Shown piece after piece: positions 16,819 to 24,884 of a DNA stretch of 35,557 nt. The stretch's first letter is position 1, and every line of letters starts with the position of its first letter. A program made the position numbers and the translations under genes. Source of the stretch: Chloroflexota bacterium (GTDB lineage: Bacteria; Chloroflexota; Anaerolineae; Promineifilales; Promineifilaceae); NCBI GenBank assembly GCA_020628815.1, contig JAHDEN010000050.1:1-35557 (forward strand), given 5' to 3'. The notes under the pieces were generated by a model, which was given only the letters and a program-made list of their open reading frames with translations, made no database searches and was not told the origin of the DNA.

Positions 16819-18285
16819 GTGATGGAGCTAAATTGTCATACGTGTGATCAGCCTATAATCATCGAAAATCATGATTGGGAAAGACTTTCGGTCGAATGCC
16901 CAAACTGCCAATCTTGGAACGCCTATTCTCCGTCCCATATCGAGGCGATGACCCAGCTTGCAGAAACATATCGTCTTAATGAATTTTACATCGATTTTCT
17001 GCGCAGGCTGATCATCAATAGAACCCTCTATCATGTAAAGCTAGAGGTCCCCTCTTATAAAGTTCAGACAGAAGATGAAAAGCGAAAAAATTTAACAGGC
17101 AAAGTAATGTCTTTCATTTTAATTGTGGGTGGTTTGTTACCGATTTTAATGAAATCTGAGTGGGCTGGAACCGACTATGCCGACTACATTTTTACTTTTT
17201 GCCTTGCTATTTTGTTGTGCGGATTAATTTTAGCCGGACACATCCTTTATAACAGCGCCGCTTATATCATTGAGCTAAATTATTCTGTACTAGACTGGTA
17301 TCTGCAATTGCCGATAGGATTGCGCTCAAGGCATAACAAGGTAAATGTCCAAGAATATAAACAGTTTTATGTGCGCAAAGTTTCGTTTAATAATAGACGA
17401 GGAACATTTGGCCTTTATGGGATTTCACGACAGGCAAATGAGCATGAATTGATCATCGAAGGGGCGGAGTCGATGATGCTTTTGGTTGAGAGCGAGTTGG
17501 AAAGATTGCTCAAAATCACCGATGCGCCGGTATCAAGCGGGTTGGCAAATCCCTATCAAAAAACAGTCTCGGCCGACGCGATACTCGATTGGGTCACCGG
17601 CATTCGTGTCAAACAATCTAATCGCGACAACGCTGTTGAAGCAAATGTGCCAATCTCTTTTTTAGATGACAGGTTGTTAGCAGATAAAGGGTTTCAACTT
17701 GCCTATGCAGATGACGCGTTTATCGATTTTGCGCGCCAAATCAAAGTCCAGCAATCAGATGAACTTTGCTCTATTAAATCAACATCTAATATAAAGACCT
17801 ATCGTGGATTTCGATTGGCACGAGCTGCGGCCGTCGGCATGTTTTTGATTTTGGGATGCTTGTTTTTCATCGATTTCTTTCTCAACTTCAATAACTCCTA
17901 CATCGCAGGGTTTGCATTTGCGGTTCCCGGGCTGCTTTTTAGCAAATATTTGATTGATTGGCTTTTAAATAAGCAGGTTGTGCTGATCGATCAAGAGCAC
18001 CTCTACCATAGTGCTCGGCCGTATCCCAGCCTGTTTAGCGGCCGCAAAATGCTAAAAATCGAAAAGTTTAAGCAGTACTATGTTCGCCCAGTAACCAGAT
18101 GGGACCGCTTAAAAGGTGAGCATGCTCTGTACGGAATCGATCGTGAAAACCTGCATTTCAGAATTTGCCACGGTAGCAAATGGTTTATGCTGGCGCTTGA
18201 AAGTGAGCTGGAGCGGTTCTTGAAAATCAAAGATATTCCCATTGGTGGAAGTTTGAGTAACCCATATAGAAGCTCTTCAGAATAG
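16819..18285 (+). CDS. Uncharacterised membrane protein with N-terminal zinc ribbon and duplicated membrane/cytosolic module
   Basis: I do not recognise this 488-residue protein. The start is GTG at 16819 or ATG at 16822; GGAGAGG at 16804-16810 favours GTG by spacing. Residues 6-30 contain two CxxC pairs (Cys6/9 and Cys27/30) typical of a zinc ribbon. Then a module appears twice: two hydrophobic helices (about 94-155 and 337-385) followed by a soluble segment with the common pattern KQ(F/Y)YVR, G.(F/H)(G/A)LYGI, (M/L)..(V/A)L(E)SELER(L/F)LKI.D.P and L(A/S)NPY (about 172-250 and 410-485). The soluble parts may be PH-like. The duplication suggests a pseudo-symmetric structure. No neighbour suggests a function. 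Confidence 0.8.
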   Translation: MMELNCHTCDQPIIIENHDWERLSVECPNCQSWNAYSPSHIEAMTQLAETYRLNEFYIDFLRRLIINRTLYHVKLEVPSYKVQTEDEKRKNLTGKVMSFILIVGGLLPILMKSEWAGTDYADYIFTFCLAILLCGLILAGHILYNSAAYIIELNYSVLDWYLQLPIGLRSRHNKVNVQEYKQFYVRKVSFNNRRGTFGLYGISRQANEHELIIEGAESMMLLVESELERLLKITDAPVSSGLANPYQKTVSADAILDWVTGIRVKQSNRDNAVEANVPISFLDDRLLADKGFQLAYADDAFIDFARQIKVQQSDELCSIKSTSNIKTYRGFRLARAAAVGMFLILGCLFFIDFFLNFNNSYIAGFAFAVPGLLFSKYLIDWLLNKQVVLIDQEHLYHSARPYPSLFSGRKMLKIEKFKQYYVRPVTRWDRLKGEHALYGIDRENLHFRICHGSKWFMLALESELERFLKIKDIPIGGSLSNPYRSSSE

Positions 18286-18300
18286 TTCAGATATTTGCAC

Positions 18301-18329
18301 CTGTCAGACTGGCCCACTTTCACTATAAT
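18301..18329 (+). promoter_or_regulatory. Probable sigma-70-type promoter of the acetyl-CoA synthetase gene
   Basis: CTGTCA (18301-18306) and a perfect TATAAT (18324-18329) are separated by 17 bases. Transcription would start near 18336, leaving a leader of about 118 bases before the GTG at 18454. Confidence 0.6.
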
Positions 18330-18453
18330 AGGGAGCCAACACTCACCCTCTGCATTCCCATGTCGGTTTTCAATGCCTGCAGTACCGATCAATATCGAGG
18401 GATAGTTCTTAAAGAATTTATTTAATTACCCTATGTGATAAAGGAGATAGTTC

Positions 18454-20355
18454 GTGGCTAAAAAAGAAATGACCGGCGATGTATACCATCCTTCGCCAGC
18501 AATTGTCCAAAGTGCACATATTCCAGATTATGATGCGGTACATGCTGAAGCAACGGCCGACCTGCCCGGATTTTGGGGCAAAATCGCCTCTGAAAACTTT
18601 GAATGGTACAAACCGTGGAACAAAGTGCTAGACGACTCAAACGCACCGTTCTACAAGTGGTTTACCGATGCGAAAGTCAACATCGTTCACAACGCGCTTG
18701 ATCGCCACATGCGAACCGCCACACGCAACAAAGCAGCCCTAATATTTGAAGGGGAGCAGGGAGATACAAAAACTTATACCTACCAACAGCTCAATCATGA
18801 AGTGTGTAAATTTGCCAGCGTTATCCGCTCGATGGGTGTGGGCAAAGGGGACCGTGTCACCATTTATATGGGACGGATCCCTGAGCTGATGATTGCCATG
18901 CTGGCTTGTGCCAAAGTTGGTGCCATGCACTCTGTGGTTTACGGTGGATTTTCTACCGAGGCGTTGTTGAGCCGTATTGATGACAGTGATTCAAAACTTT
19001 TGATTACCTGTGATGGCTCTTGGCTGCGCGGGAAAATTATCAAGTTAAAAGATATTGCGAACGCGGCCGTTGATCGTGCTGGTACAATTCAAAATGTGAT
19101 CTGTGTCAAACGAACCGGACATGAGGTTGAAATGGTACCCGGGCGCGACCACTGGTATCACGACCTCATGGCGTTGCCGATTGCAGATGCCAATGCAGAA
19201 ACCGAAGTGATGGATTCTGAAGATCCGCTCTTTATTCTGTACACATCTGGCACCACCGGCCGACCTAAAGCGATTTTGCACACCCACGGCGGGTACATGG
19301 TGGGATCTGCAACAACCCTAAAATGGGTCTTTGACCTAAAGCCAGATGATATTTGGTGGTGCGCGGCCGATCCCGGCTGGATCACCGGCCATAGCTACAT
19401 CGTCTATTCACCACTGGTGAATGGGGCAACGAGCTTTATGTATGAAGGTGCACCAACCTTCCCATATCCAGATCGCTGGTGGAAAATGATCGAGAAATAC
19501 AAAATCTCAATTTTGTATACAGCCCCAACCGCCATTCGTGGTTTAATGCGATTTGGCGAGTCATGGCCCAACCGGTACGATCTTTCTAGCCTGCGCTTGC
19601 TCGGCTCTGTGGGTGAACCGATTAATCCAGAGGCCTGGAAATGGTATCACCGAGTGATCGGGGGCGAGAAATGCCCGATCATGGACACGTGGTGGCAAAC
19701 TGAGACAGGGAACTTCATGATTACACCACTCCCAAGTGTTTCTTTGAAACCAGGCTCCGCTACGCGGGGATTCCCTGGGGTGCAAATTGATGTGGTGGAT
19801 GAAGAAGGCGATCCTGTGGGCGTCAACGAAGAAGGCTTTTTGGTGATCAAATCACCGTGGCCGGCGATGATGCGCACGCTGTATCAAGATCCAGACCGCT
19901 ATGTAGATGTCTACTGGTCACGCTTTAGCGACCAGGGCTGGTATTTGCCCGGCGACAGTGCGAAGAAGGACGAAGATGGCTACATCTGGGTGATCGGCCG
20001 GATCGATGATGTGATCAAAGTTTCTGGCTATCGTTTGGGTACGGCCGAAATCGAATCAGCGCTGGTCAGCCACCCGGCCGTAGCAGAATCGGCCGTAATC
20101 GGCATCCCTGACGAAGTGCGCGGCAACATCATTAAAGCCTATTGCATTTTGAATGCAGGCACGGCCGCCAGCGAAGCATTGGCCCAAGAGCTGAAAGACC
20201 ATGTCGGTACAGAGATGGGACCGATCGCCAAACCAAGTCAGATTGAATTGGTTGATAGTCTTCCGAAAACACGGTCAGGCAAGATTATGCGCCGCGTGTT
20301 ACGCGCCCAAACCATGGGGCAAGACGTGGGCGACCTGTCTACTTTGGCTGATTAA
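18454..20355 (+). CDS. acs: Acetyl-CoA synthetase (AMP-forming)
   Basis: Activates acetate with ATP and CoA to acetyl-CoA through acetyl-AMP (EC 6.2.1.1), in the cytosol. The GTG start is preceded by AAGGAG at good spacing. The 633 residues are close to the usual length of about 650. Landmarks in order are the N-terminal ACS domain with FYKWF, the ATP/AMP loop YTSGTTGRPKAILH (about 260-273), WWCAADPGWITGHSY, the signature WWQTETG (about 412) with the Trp that favours short acyl groups, the hinge region GRIDDVIKVSGYRLGTAEIE, and the C-terminal PKTRSGKIMRR containing the catalytic Lys that is acetylated in homologues (about residue 610). Propionate could also be used. It ends at a strong terminator that abuts trmB. 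Confidence 0.95.
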   Translation: MAKKEMTGDVYHPSPAIVQSAHIPDYDAVHAEATADLPGFWGKIASENFEWYKPWNKVLDDSNAPFYKWFTDAKVNIVHNALDRHMRTATRNKAALIFEGEQGDTKTYTYQQLNHEVCKFASVIRSMGVGKGDRVTIYMGRIPELMIAMLACAKVGAMHSVVYGGFSTEALLSRIDDSDSKLLITCDGSWLRGKIIKLKDIANAAVDRAGTIQNVICVKRTGHEVEMVPGRDHWYHDLMALPIADANAETEVMDSEDPLFILYTSGTTGRPKAILHTHGGYMVGSATTLKWVFDLKPDDIWWCAADPGWITGHSYIVYSPLVNGATSFMYEGAPTFPYPDRWWKMIEKYKISILYTAPTAIRGLMRFGESWPNRYDLSSLRLLGSVGEPINPEAWKWYHRVIGGEKCPIMDTWWQTETGNFMITPLPSVSLKPGSATRGFPGVQIDVVDEEGDPVGVNEEGFLVIKSPWPAMMRTLYQDPDRYVDVYWSRFSDQGWYLPGDSAKKDEDGYIWVIGRIDDVIKVSGYRLGTAEIESALVSHPAVAESAVIGIPDEVRGNIIKAYCILNAGTAASEALAQELKDHVGTEMGPIAKPSQIELVDSLPKTRSGKIMRRVLRAQTMGQDVGDLSTLAD

Positions 20356-20374
20356 TTTATCGAGTTAACCATTC

Positions 20375-20414
20375 AGACCTGACAGGGGATATCAAACCTG
20401 TCAGGTCTTTTTTT
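20375..20414 (+). terminator. Intrinsic terminator of acs, touching the trmB start codon
   Basis: AGACCTGACAGG (20375-20386) pairs perfectly with CCTGTCAGGTCT (20397-20408), and a run of seven T ends at 20414, with the trmB ATG at 20415. The stem is related to the AGACCAGTCAGG elements at 16608 and 22489. Confidence 0.9.
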
Positions 20415-21428
20415 ATGCAAGCATTTGACGCAACACGCCTTCCATGGCCCATGGATTGGGATGCTGAATTTGGCAGATCAGCTCCCTTATTTATAGAGAT
20501 CGGTTTTGGCAACGCCCAGTTCCTAATCGACCTGGCCATTCGGCACCCCGAAGCCAATGTGATCGGGGTAGAAATTTCGCTGCCATCGATTAAAAAGGCG
20601 GAGAAAAAGGCACAAACCAATAACTTAACCAATGTTAGGGTCATCCATGGGGATGCACGCTTAGCGCTGTGGGGCGGTATGCCGCTTCACAAATTACAGC
20701 GTGCCTATATTAATTTTCCCGATCCGTGGCACAAGGCGGCCCACCATCATCGCAAGCTGATAAACGGCACTTTTTTGCATTTGTTGGCCACGCGCATGGC
20801 GGGGGATGGGATTCTAGAAATCGCCACAGATGATCCTGGATACCAAGATCACATCACCGAAGTTTTAGAAGCTGACCCGTACTTTAAATCACAAATAGAT
20901 AAAACATTCGAGACGGAAGACTTAAAGCGTATCCGCACAAAATATGAGCTTAAGGCGTTGGCCGAAGGGCGCACGTGCCACTATTACCATTGGGAACGGA
21001 GCGCACAGTCGGCCGAAAACATTTTTCAATACCCGCAGGAGATCGATATGCCGCACATTATGATTCAAACCCCGCTTTCGCTTGATGAGATTAGCGAACG
21101 CTATAACGATACGCTGAGCCACTTGGGCGAGACCCCGGTGCGCCATCTGCAAATGTTCCACACGGTCATGATGGATGAATTGCGTGAGCAACGGCCGGCT
21201 TTGCTTGTTGAAACTCACGTTGCGGAAGACCCGATGCCGCAGCGTGTTGGGCTTACGATTCAGCAACGGCCGGATAATCAGGTGATTATTGGTTTGCACG
21301 AAATCGGATTTCCCCGGCCGACCAAAGGCATTCATCTGGCGGCGGCCCATTTGGCCCGCTGGCTGTTGGGATTAGATGAGCGTAACCGGCTCAAACACCA
21401 TAACTTAGCCGTTGAGCTAACAGGATAA
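20415..21428 (+). CDS. trmB: tRNA (guanine-N7)-methyltransferase with an extra C-terminal domain
   Basis: Methylates G46 of tRNA with SAM (EC 2.1.1.33). Residues 1-about 200 are a standard TrmB: SAM loop FIEIGFGNAQF (26-36), GVEISLPSI (51-59), the HGDA acidic residue (78-81), AYINFPDPWHKAAHHHRKL (97-115), ATDDP.Y and the tRNA-contact motif RTKYE (174-178). TrmB is usually about 210-240 residues; this one has 337, with an extra domain of about 130 residues (from PHIMIQTP to the end) that I do not recognise. No ribosome site precedes the ATG because a terminator T-run ends on the base before it; ATG at 20451 is an alternative but would remove part of the conserved N-terminus. It is followed after 9 bases by another RNA methyltransferase gene. 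Confidence 0.93.
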   Translation: MQAFDATRLPWPMDWDAEFGRSAPLFIEIGFGNAQFLIDLAIRHPEANVIGVEISLPSIKKAEKKAQTNNLTNVRVIHGDARLALWGGMPLHKLQRAYINFPDPWHKAAHHHRKLINGTFLHLLATRMAGDGILEIATDDPGYQDHITEVLEADPYFKSQIDKTFETEDLKRIRTKYELKALAEGRTCHYYHWERSAQSAENIFQYPQEIDMPHIMIQTPLSLDEISERYNDTLSHLGETPVRHLQMFHTVMMDELREQRPALLVETHVAEDPMPQRVGLTIQQRPDNQVIIGLHEIGFPRPTKGIHLAAAHLARWLLGLDERNRLKHHNLAVELTG

Positions 21429-21437
21429 ACTGATTTA

Positions 21438-22463
21438 ATGTCTGAAAAGCCGATTTTTGAAGCGGAATTTACTCAAGGGCTTGAGGAATTTGCCTACCAA
21501 GAGCTGCGTAAAGCGGGTGCAAAATTCATCAAATCTGAATTTGATCAGGCGGGTGTTATTCGCTTTAAATTTGGAAAGAGTCAGACACGGCTTGGAAATC
21601 TGCGCGTAGTCAGTAGGCTGTTTCAAGTTCATAAGTTTGGTGTTCCCCGACCAAAAGCGTTGTTGGGACAGCAGCATTTTGATCGACTGCAAACCATCCT
21701 AAAAAATCATGTGGCCGATATGGGGGGCAAGCGGGTTAAAAGCTTTCGTTTAGAAGCGGCGGGAAAAGAATCGGCCGCATTTCAGCGATTAATCACTCAA
21801 ATCGAGAGTATGCTCAAACTGCCCCATGATAGCGTGGGGGGGGATTTGTTTATTCGGGTTAAACCGGCCGTGGGGAAAAATAACGGATGGGAGCTGTTGG
21901 TTCGGCCAACTCTGCGTCCTTTGGCCGCTCGACCTTGGCGCGTGTTTAACTATCCCGGCGCACTGTCTGCACCGATTGCGGCCGCCATGCTGGATATGGC
22001 TGAGATTCTTCCGACTGACAATGTGTTGAACGTGATGTGTGGCTCCGCTACGTTTCAGGCGGAATTTGCAGGTAGCTGTCAGCTGTGGGCCAATTGTGAT
22101 CTAAATCATTCGGCTCTGGCAGGGGCAAGGCTAAATGTGCAAGCAACGGGCCGGGATGGGAATTTCCAACAAGCCAACGGAATGTCTCTTCCTTATCAAG
22201 ACGCATCGTTTGATATTCTGCTGTCAGATTTACCGTGGGGGCAGCTAATTGGAGAGAGTGTAGACATGACCCAGCTGTACACCCAAACATTAAGCGAGTG
22301 CGGCCGGGTCGCTAAACCGGGTGCAAAATTGTTGGTAATCACTCAGCTTAAAAAGCGCTTTTTGCAATCTGTAGAGCGATCACCATGGGTCTTGATGCAA
22401 ACCATCCAGCTAAAGCATGAGAAGGTTAGCCCGGTAATTTATCAGCTAACATTGGGGCGTTAG
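21438..22463 (+). CDS. THUMP-domain RNA (guanine-N2) methyltransferase, Trm14/TrmN-like
   Basis: A 341-residue SAM-dependent RNA methyltransferase. Residues about 5-155 are a ferredoxin-like/THUMP RNA-binding part (EFTQGLEEFAYQELRKAGAK at its start). The catalytic part has LRPLAARPWR, motif I in VLNVMCGSATF (196-206, equivalent to DPMCGSGT of the family) and the motif IV tetrad in SDLPWG (263-268). DLPWG is closer to the D-x-P-F/W-G form of Trm14/THUMPD proteins, which make m2G in tRNA, than to the NPPYG form of RlmL. It sits 9 bases after trmB, so the two are probably one tRNA-modification operon. The exact target nucleotide is unknown. Confidence 0.85.
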   Translation: MSEKPIFEAEFTQGLEEFAYQELRKAGAKFIKSEFDQAGVIRFKFGKSQTRLGNLRVVSRLFQVHKFGVPRPKALLGQQHFDRLQTILKNHVADMGGKRVKSFRLEAAGKESAAFQRLITQIESMLKLPHDSVGGDLFIRVKPAVGKNNGWELLVRPTLRPLAARPWRVFNYPGALSAPIAAAMLDMAEILPTDNVLNVMCGSATFQAEFAGSCQLWANCDLNHSALAGARLNVQATGRDGNFQQANGMSLPYQDASFDILLSDLPWGQLIGESVDMTQLYTQTLSECGRVAKPGAKLLVITQLKKRFLQSVERSPWVLMQTIQLKHEKVSPVIYQLTLGR

Positions 22464-22488
22464 TTGCTGTTACGTACTTTCGCGAAAA

Positions 22489-22554
22489 AGACCAGTCAGG
22501 TTTTTATGAATAGCTGCGTTTAAAACTGAAAGGGATTGGAAACCTGACTGGTCT
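22489..22554. terminator. Long-loop palindromic hairpin, copy 2, between convergent genes
   Basis: AGACCAGTCAGGTTT (22489-22503) pairs perfectly with AAACCTGACTGGTCT (22540-22554). The arms are identical to those at 16608-16673 while the loop differs. It lies between the convergent methyltransferase and M23 lipoprotein genes and could end transcription from both sides. Confidence 0.75.
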
Positions 22555-22564
22555 CAAGTCTCAC

Positions 22565-24445
22565 CTATTCAGGATCAACCAGCGGATCAAAAAGCAGCAT
22601 CGGCCCACCGCCTACATTGATTAGAAGCTCAAACCCATTGACAGTCTCAAACCATGTATCTATCGGATATGGAAAGCGGGTTCCGGCCTCAAGCACCTTT
22701 TCTAGCTGATTTTGCTCAGGTCTGATTTCGTAAATGGAAACGGTGTTGGTCGTGTTAACCGCTTCTTCTGTGATTAAATAAGGTCGCCCGTTTAAGGTTT
22801 CTAGACGGAGCGAGCTGCGGCCGAGGTCTCGAACTGACCGCTCCCAGCTCATTTGCCCGTTGCTCGAAAACACAAGCAGCCGCTGATCGCTTTTGTCGAC
22901 GTGGGCCAGCATTACACCGCCTGCTTCGAGCGGCGTAATATCGCTTAAGTTGAGTCTTGTTTCATCAAAGGTTGCAACCGTTTCGACTTCGTTATTCAGA
23001 TTGATGCGGTAAAGCCCCATTTCGCTGTATATCCAAACAACACCATTCGATGTGGCAAGCTGGCCGGTAATATCCGCCAGCTTTTCTGGTGCACCTAAAT
23101 AGGGAATTTTCCAAGTCTGCTGTGTGTCACCTTCGATTGATATGATTAACTCATCTTCTAAATAGACGTGATCAACAACGTTGCCGGTTGTTTGTGTGGT
23201 CCACAGCCGGTTTCCGTTCCCATCGATGCCTGTTAGCTCGCTGGCAAGGACAACGACCACGCCGCCGCCCGGCCGCCTCAGCATGTCATTGTTTGGGGGT
23301 TGTGCAGGAAATTCCCCCACGGCAGCGGTGTTGAGCAGATTGTTTTCGTTGAATTCAAAAATGAGTCCTTGAGCATCTTGCTGTGTGACATACAGTCGAC
23401 CTTCAGAAACTTGGGCATTGGTGGGACTTTCTATGAAATTTAGAAACTCGCGTGCCAACCCTGTTTCTATGTTGATCGATAGCAGGGTATCGTTTTCGAG
23501 GATGGCATACCGGCCGCTGGGCAGCTGTCCAATTTGTTGGATACCGGTGTTTTCAAGCGGACGGACCCAGCGTGTGCCGACCTGTGCCATGAGCCGCTCT
23601 TCCCAGATTCTCATTGAAGGCCATACCCAGCCAGCGGTACGTGGATCGATATCCCAATAGCCCCCCAACGTCCGGTCAGGTGCCTGACTGCGCATTTCAA
23701 AATGCAAATGGGGCGGGGTTCGTGGTCGGCCGACTTTGGCTAAAAACTGCCCCCGTACCACACATTCTCCGGTAAAGACTTCAAAACTTTCCTCATCCAA
23801 ATGGCCATAAAAAGAAAGGATTTTTCGACCATCGTTAAAAACGTGCTCGATGATAATGACCCCTTTGTCGCGCCCCCAGCCGTTTGGCTGAGCATAGGTT
23901 ATCCGGCCGTTGCCGATGCTATGGACCGATTCACCAAGAACGCCCCCTGATTTCCACCAATCTTCACCGGCATGGAATTTGTCATACCGTGCGCGAAACA
24001 CACCAAAATCCCGGCCGCCGCGACTGTACGCCAATGCGTTGGGTGGATCCATCGGAAAATCGAGTGTGTCTACTTCTCCACAGCTGGTTCGGAAGGTTGG
24101 CTCAACCCCTGTACGGGTATCAGCAATCGGGTCACCAAAAATAGCAACCGGCAAAGTGGTTGGCGTTGGTGTCGGCGTTGGAGTGTTCGTGGGGGTTGCG
24201 GTAGGCGTATTGCTGGGGGTAGGTGTAATTGTGTTGGTTAGAGACTCGGTTGGTACGGCCGTAAGGGTGTTGGTCGCAGTTGGGGGTGTAGAAACTGAAC
24301 CAGCAATTTGCTCCGGCTCTTCAGATCCGCAAGCAAAAAGAATCAGGCTCAGCCCCATCCCCAAAAATAGCAACTGTATAAACCCTAGTTTATTTTTCTG
24401 TTTTCCGGTATCAAAAAAGTCAGGTCGATTCAAATCAAAACGCAT
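22565..24445 (-). CDS. Lipoprotein with M23 (LytM-like) metallopeptidase domain and C-terminal beta-propeller-like region
   Basis: The start is set at ATG 24445 (626 residues), because the frame further upstream runs into a terminator stem. A hydrophobic segment ends in LFAC (Cys39), a near-consensus lipobox. A Thr/Pro linker (about 53-99, (T)PTPTNTP style) leads to the M23 domain: zinc ligands His158 and Asp162 in FHAGEDWW, His215 in YGHLDE, and His246/His248 in PHLHFE. All ligands are present, so peptidoglycan or glycyl-endopeptidase activity is plausible. The remaining 350 residues are repetitive beta-strand sequence with PQQ/quinoprotein-propeller flavour (IQQIGQLPSGRYAILENDTL, LLVFSSNGQMSWERS). 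This fusion is unusual. It stands alone, with terminators on both sides. Confidence 0.85.
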   Translation of the reverse strand: MRFDLNRPDFFDTGKQKNKLGFIQLLFLGMGLSLILFACGSEEPEQIAGSVSTPPTATNTLTAVPTESLTNTITPTPSNTPTATPTNTPTPTPTPTTLPVAIFGDPIADTRTGVEPTFRTSCGEVDTLDFPMDPPNALAYSRGGRDFGVFRARYDKFHAGEDWWKSGGVLGESVHSIGNGRITYAQPNGWGRDKGVIIIEHVFNDGRKILSFYGHLDEESFEVFTGECVVRGQFLAKVGRPRTPPHLHFEMRSQAPDRTLGGYWDIDPRTAGWVWPSMRIWEERLMAQVGTRWVRPLENTGIQQIGQLPSGRYAILENDTLLSINIETGLAREFLNFIESPTNAQVSEGRLYVTQQDAQGLIFEFNENNLLNTAAVGEFPAQPPNNDMLRRPGGGVVVVLASELTGIDGNGNRLWTTQTTGNVVDHVYLEDELIISIEGDTQQTWKIPYLGAPEKLADITGQLATSNGVVWIYSEMGLYRINLNNEVETVATFDETRLNLSDITPLEAGGVMLAHVDKSDQRLLVFSSNGQMSWERSVRDLGRSSLRLETLNGRPYLITEEAVNTTNTVSIYEIRPEQNQLEKVLEAGTRFPYPIDTWFETVNGFELLINVGGGPMLLFDPLVDPE

Positions 24446-24451
24446 AGAAAT

Positions 24452-24486
24452 AAAAAACTCCCGCAAAGATCAATCTATCACGGGAG
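24452..24486 (-). terminator. Intrinsic terminator of the DUF1232-like gene, abutting the M23 lipoprotein start
   Basis: On the minus strand CTCCCG (24486-24481) pairs with CGGGAG (24463-24458), followed by TTTTTT and, seven bases later, the ATG of the lipoprotein at 24445. The loop is 17 bases. Confidence 0.75.
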
Positions 24487-24554
24487 AATTGTAACTATAT
24501 TTTGTTTGGATTAAATCGGTTTTACGCTTCTTTTAACTCTATTCTACCGAATGA

Positions 24555-24821
24555 TTAATCTCGGTTTCTTCTGCGGCGGCCTTCAACGACCTCTAAAAGC
24601 CCATACCACAACAGTAAATAGGCTCCACCTTCGTCAAGATGCCCCACAACGGGCAACGCATCTGGCAAAAATTCAAAGATCCCTAAACTGGGATAGGTCA
24701 GATAGGCGACGCCTAAAATAGAAAATAAAAAGACGATGGGGCGAGGGAATCCTCGTTCTGAAAGGGGGACGGTCATAAAACTGCCGCGACGTTCACTATT
24801 GCTGTTTTCGATATTACTCAT
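24555..24821 (-). CDS. Small membrane protein, DUF1232/YkvA-like
   Basis: An 88-residue protein from ATG 24821; a TTG at 24857 would add 12 residues, and neither start has a clear ribosome site. One hydrophobic segment (about 29-45) is followed by YPSLGIFEFLPDALPVVGHLDEGGAYLL-type sequence, which matches the conserved 'D..PD..P..G.lDD' core of DUF1232 (YkvA) proteins, and then a basic tail GRRRRNRD. The function of the family is not established. It ends before a terminator shared with the next start. Confidence 0.7.
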   Translation of the reverse strand: MSNIENSNSERRGSFMTVPLSERGFPRPIVFLFSILGVAYLTYPSLGIFEFLPDALPVVGHLDEGGAYLLLWYGLLEVVEGRRRRNRD

Positions 24822-24884
24822 GTGGTGTTGCGATCGGTTTGTCTGGGACAAAACCAACTCTACTTCTCTACTACGATCTATGGC

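Noticed and set aside
24446..24466. Upstream TTG start of the M23 lipoprotein
   Set aside because: It lies inside the stem of a terminator hairpin and would add residues before an already adequate signal sequence.
23910..24494. 194-codon plus-strand ORF with a valine/glycine repeat
   Set aside because: The repeat is the complement of the Thr/Pro linker of the M23 lipoprotein, whose zinc ligands confirm the minus strand.
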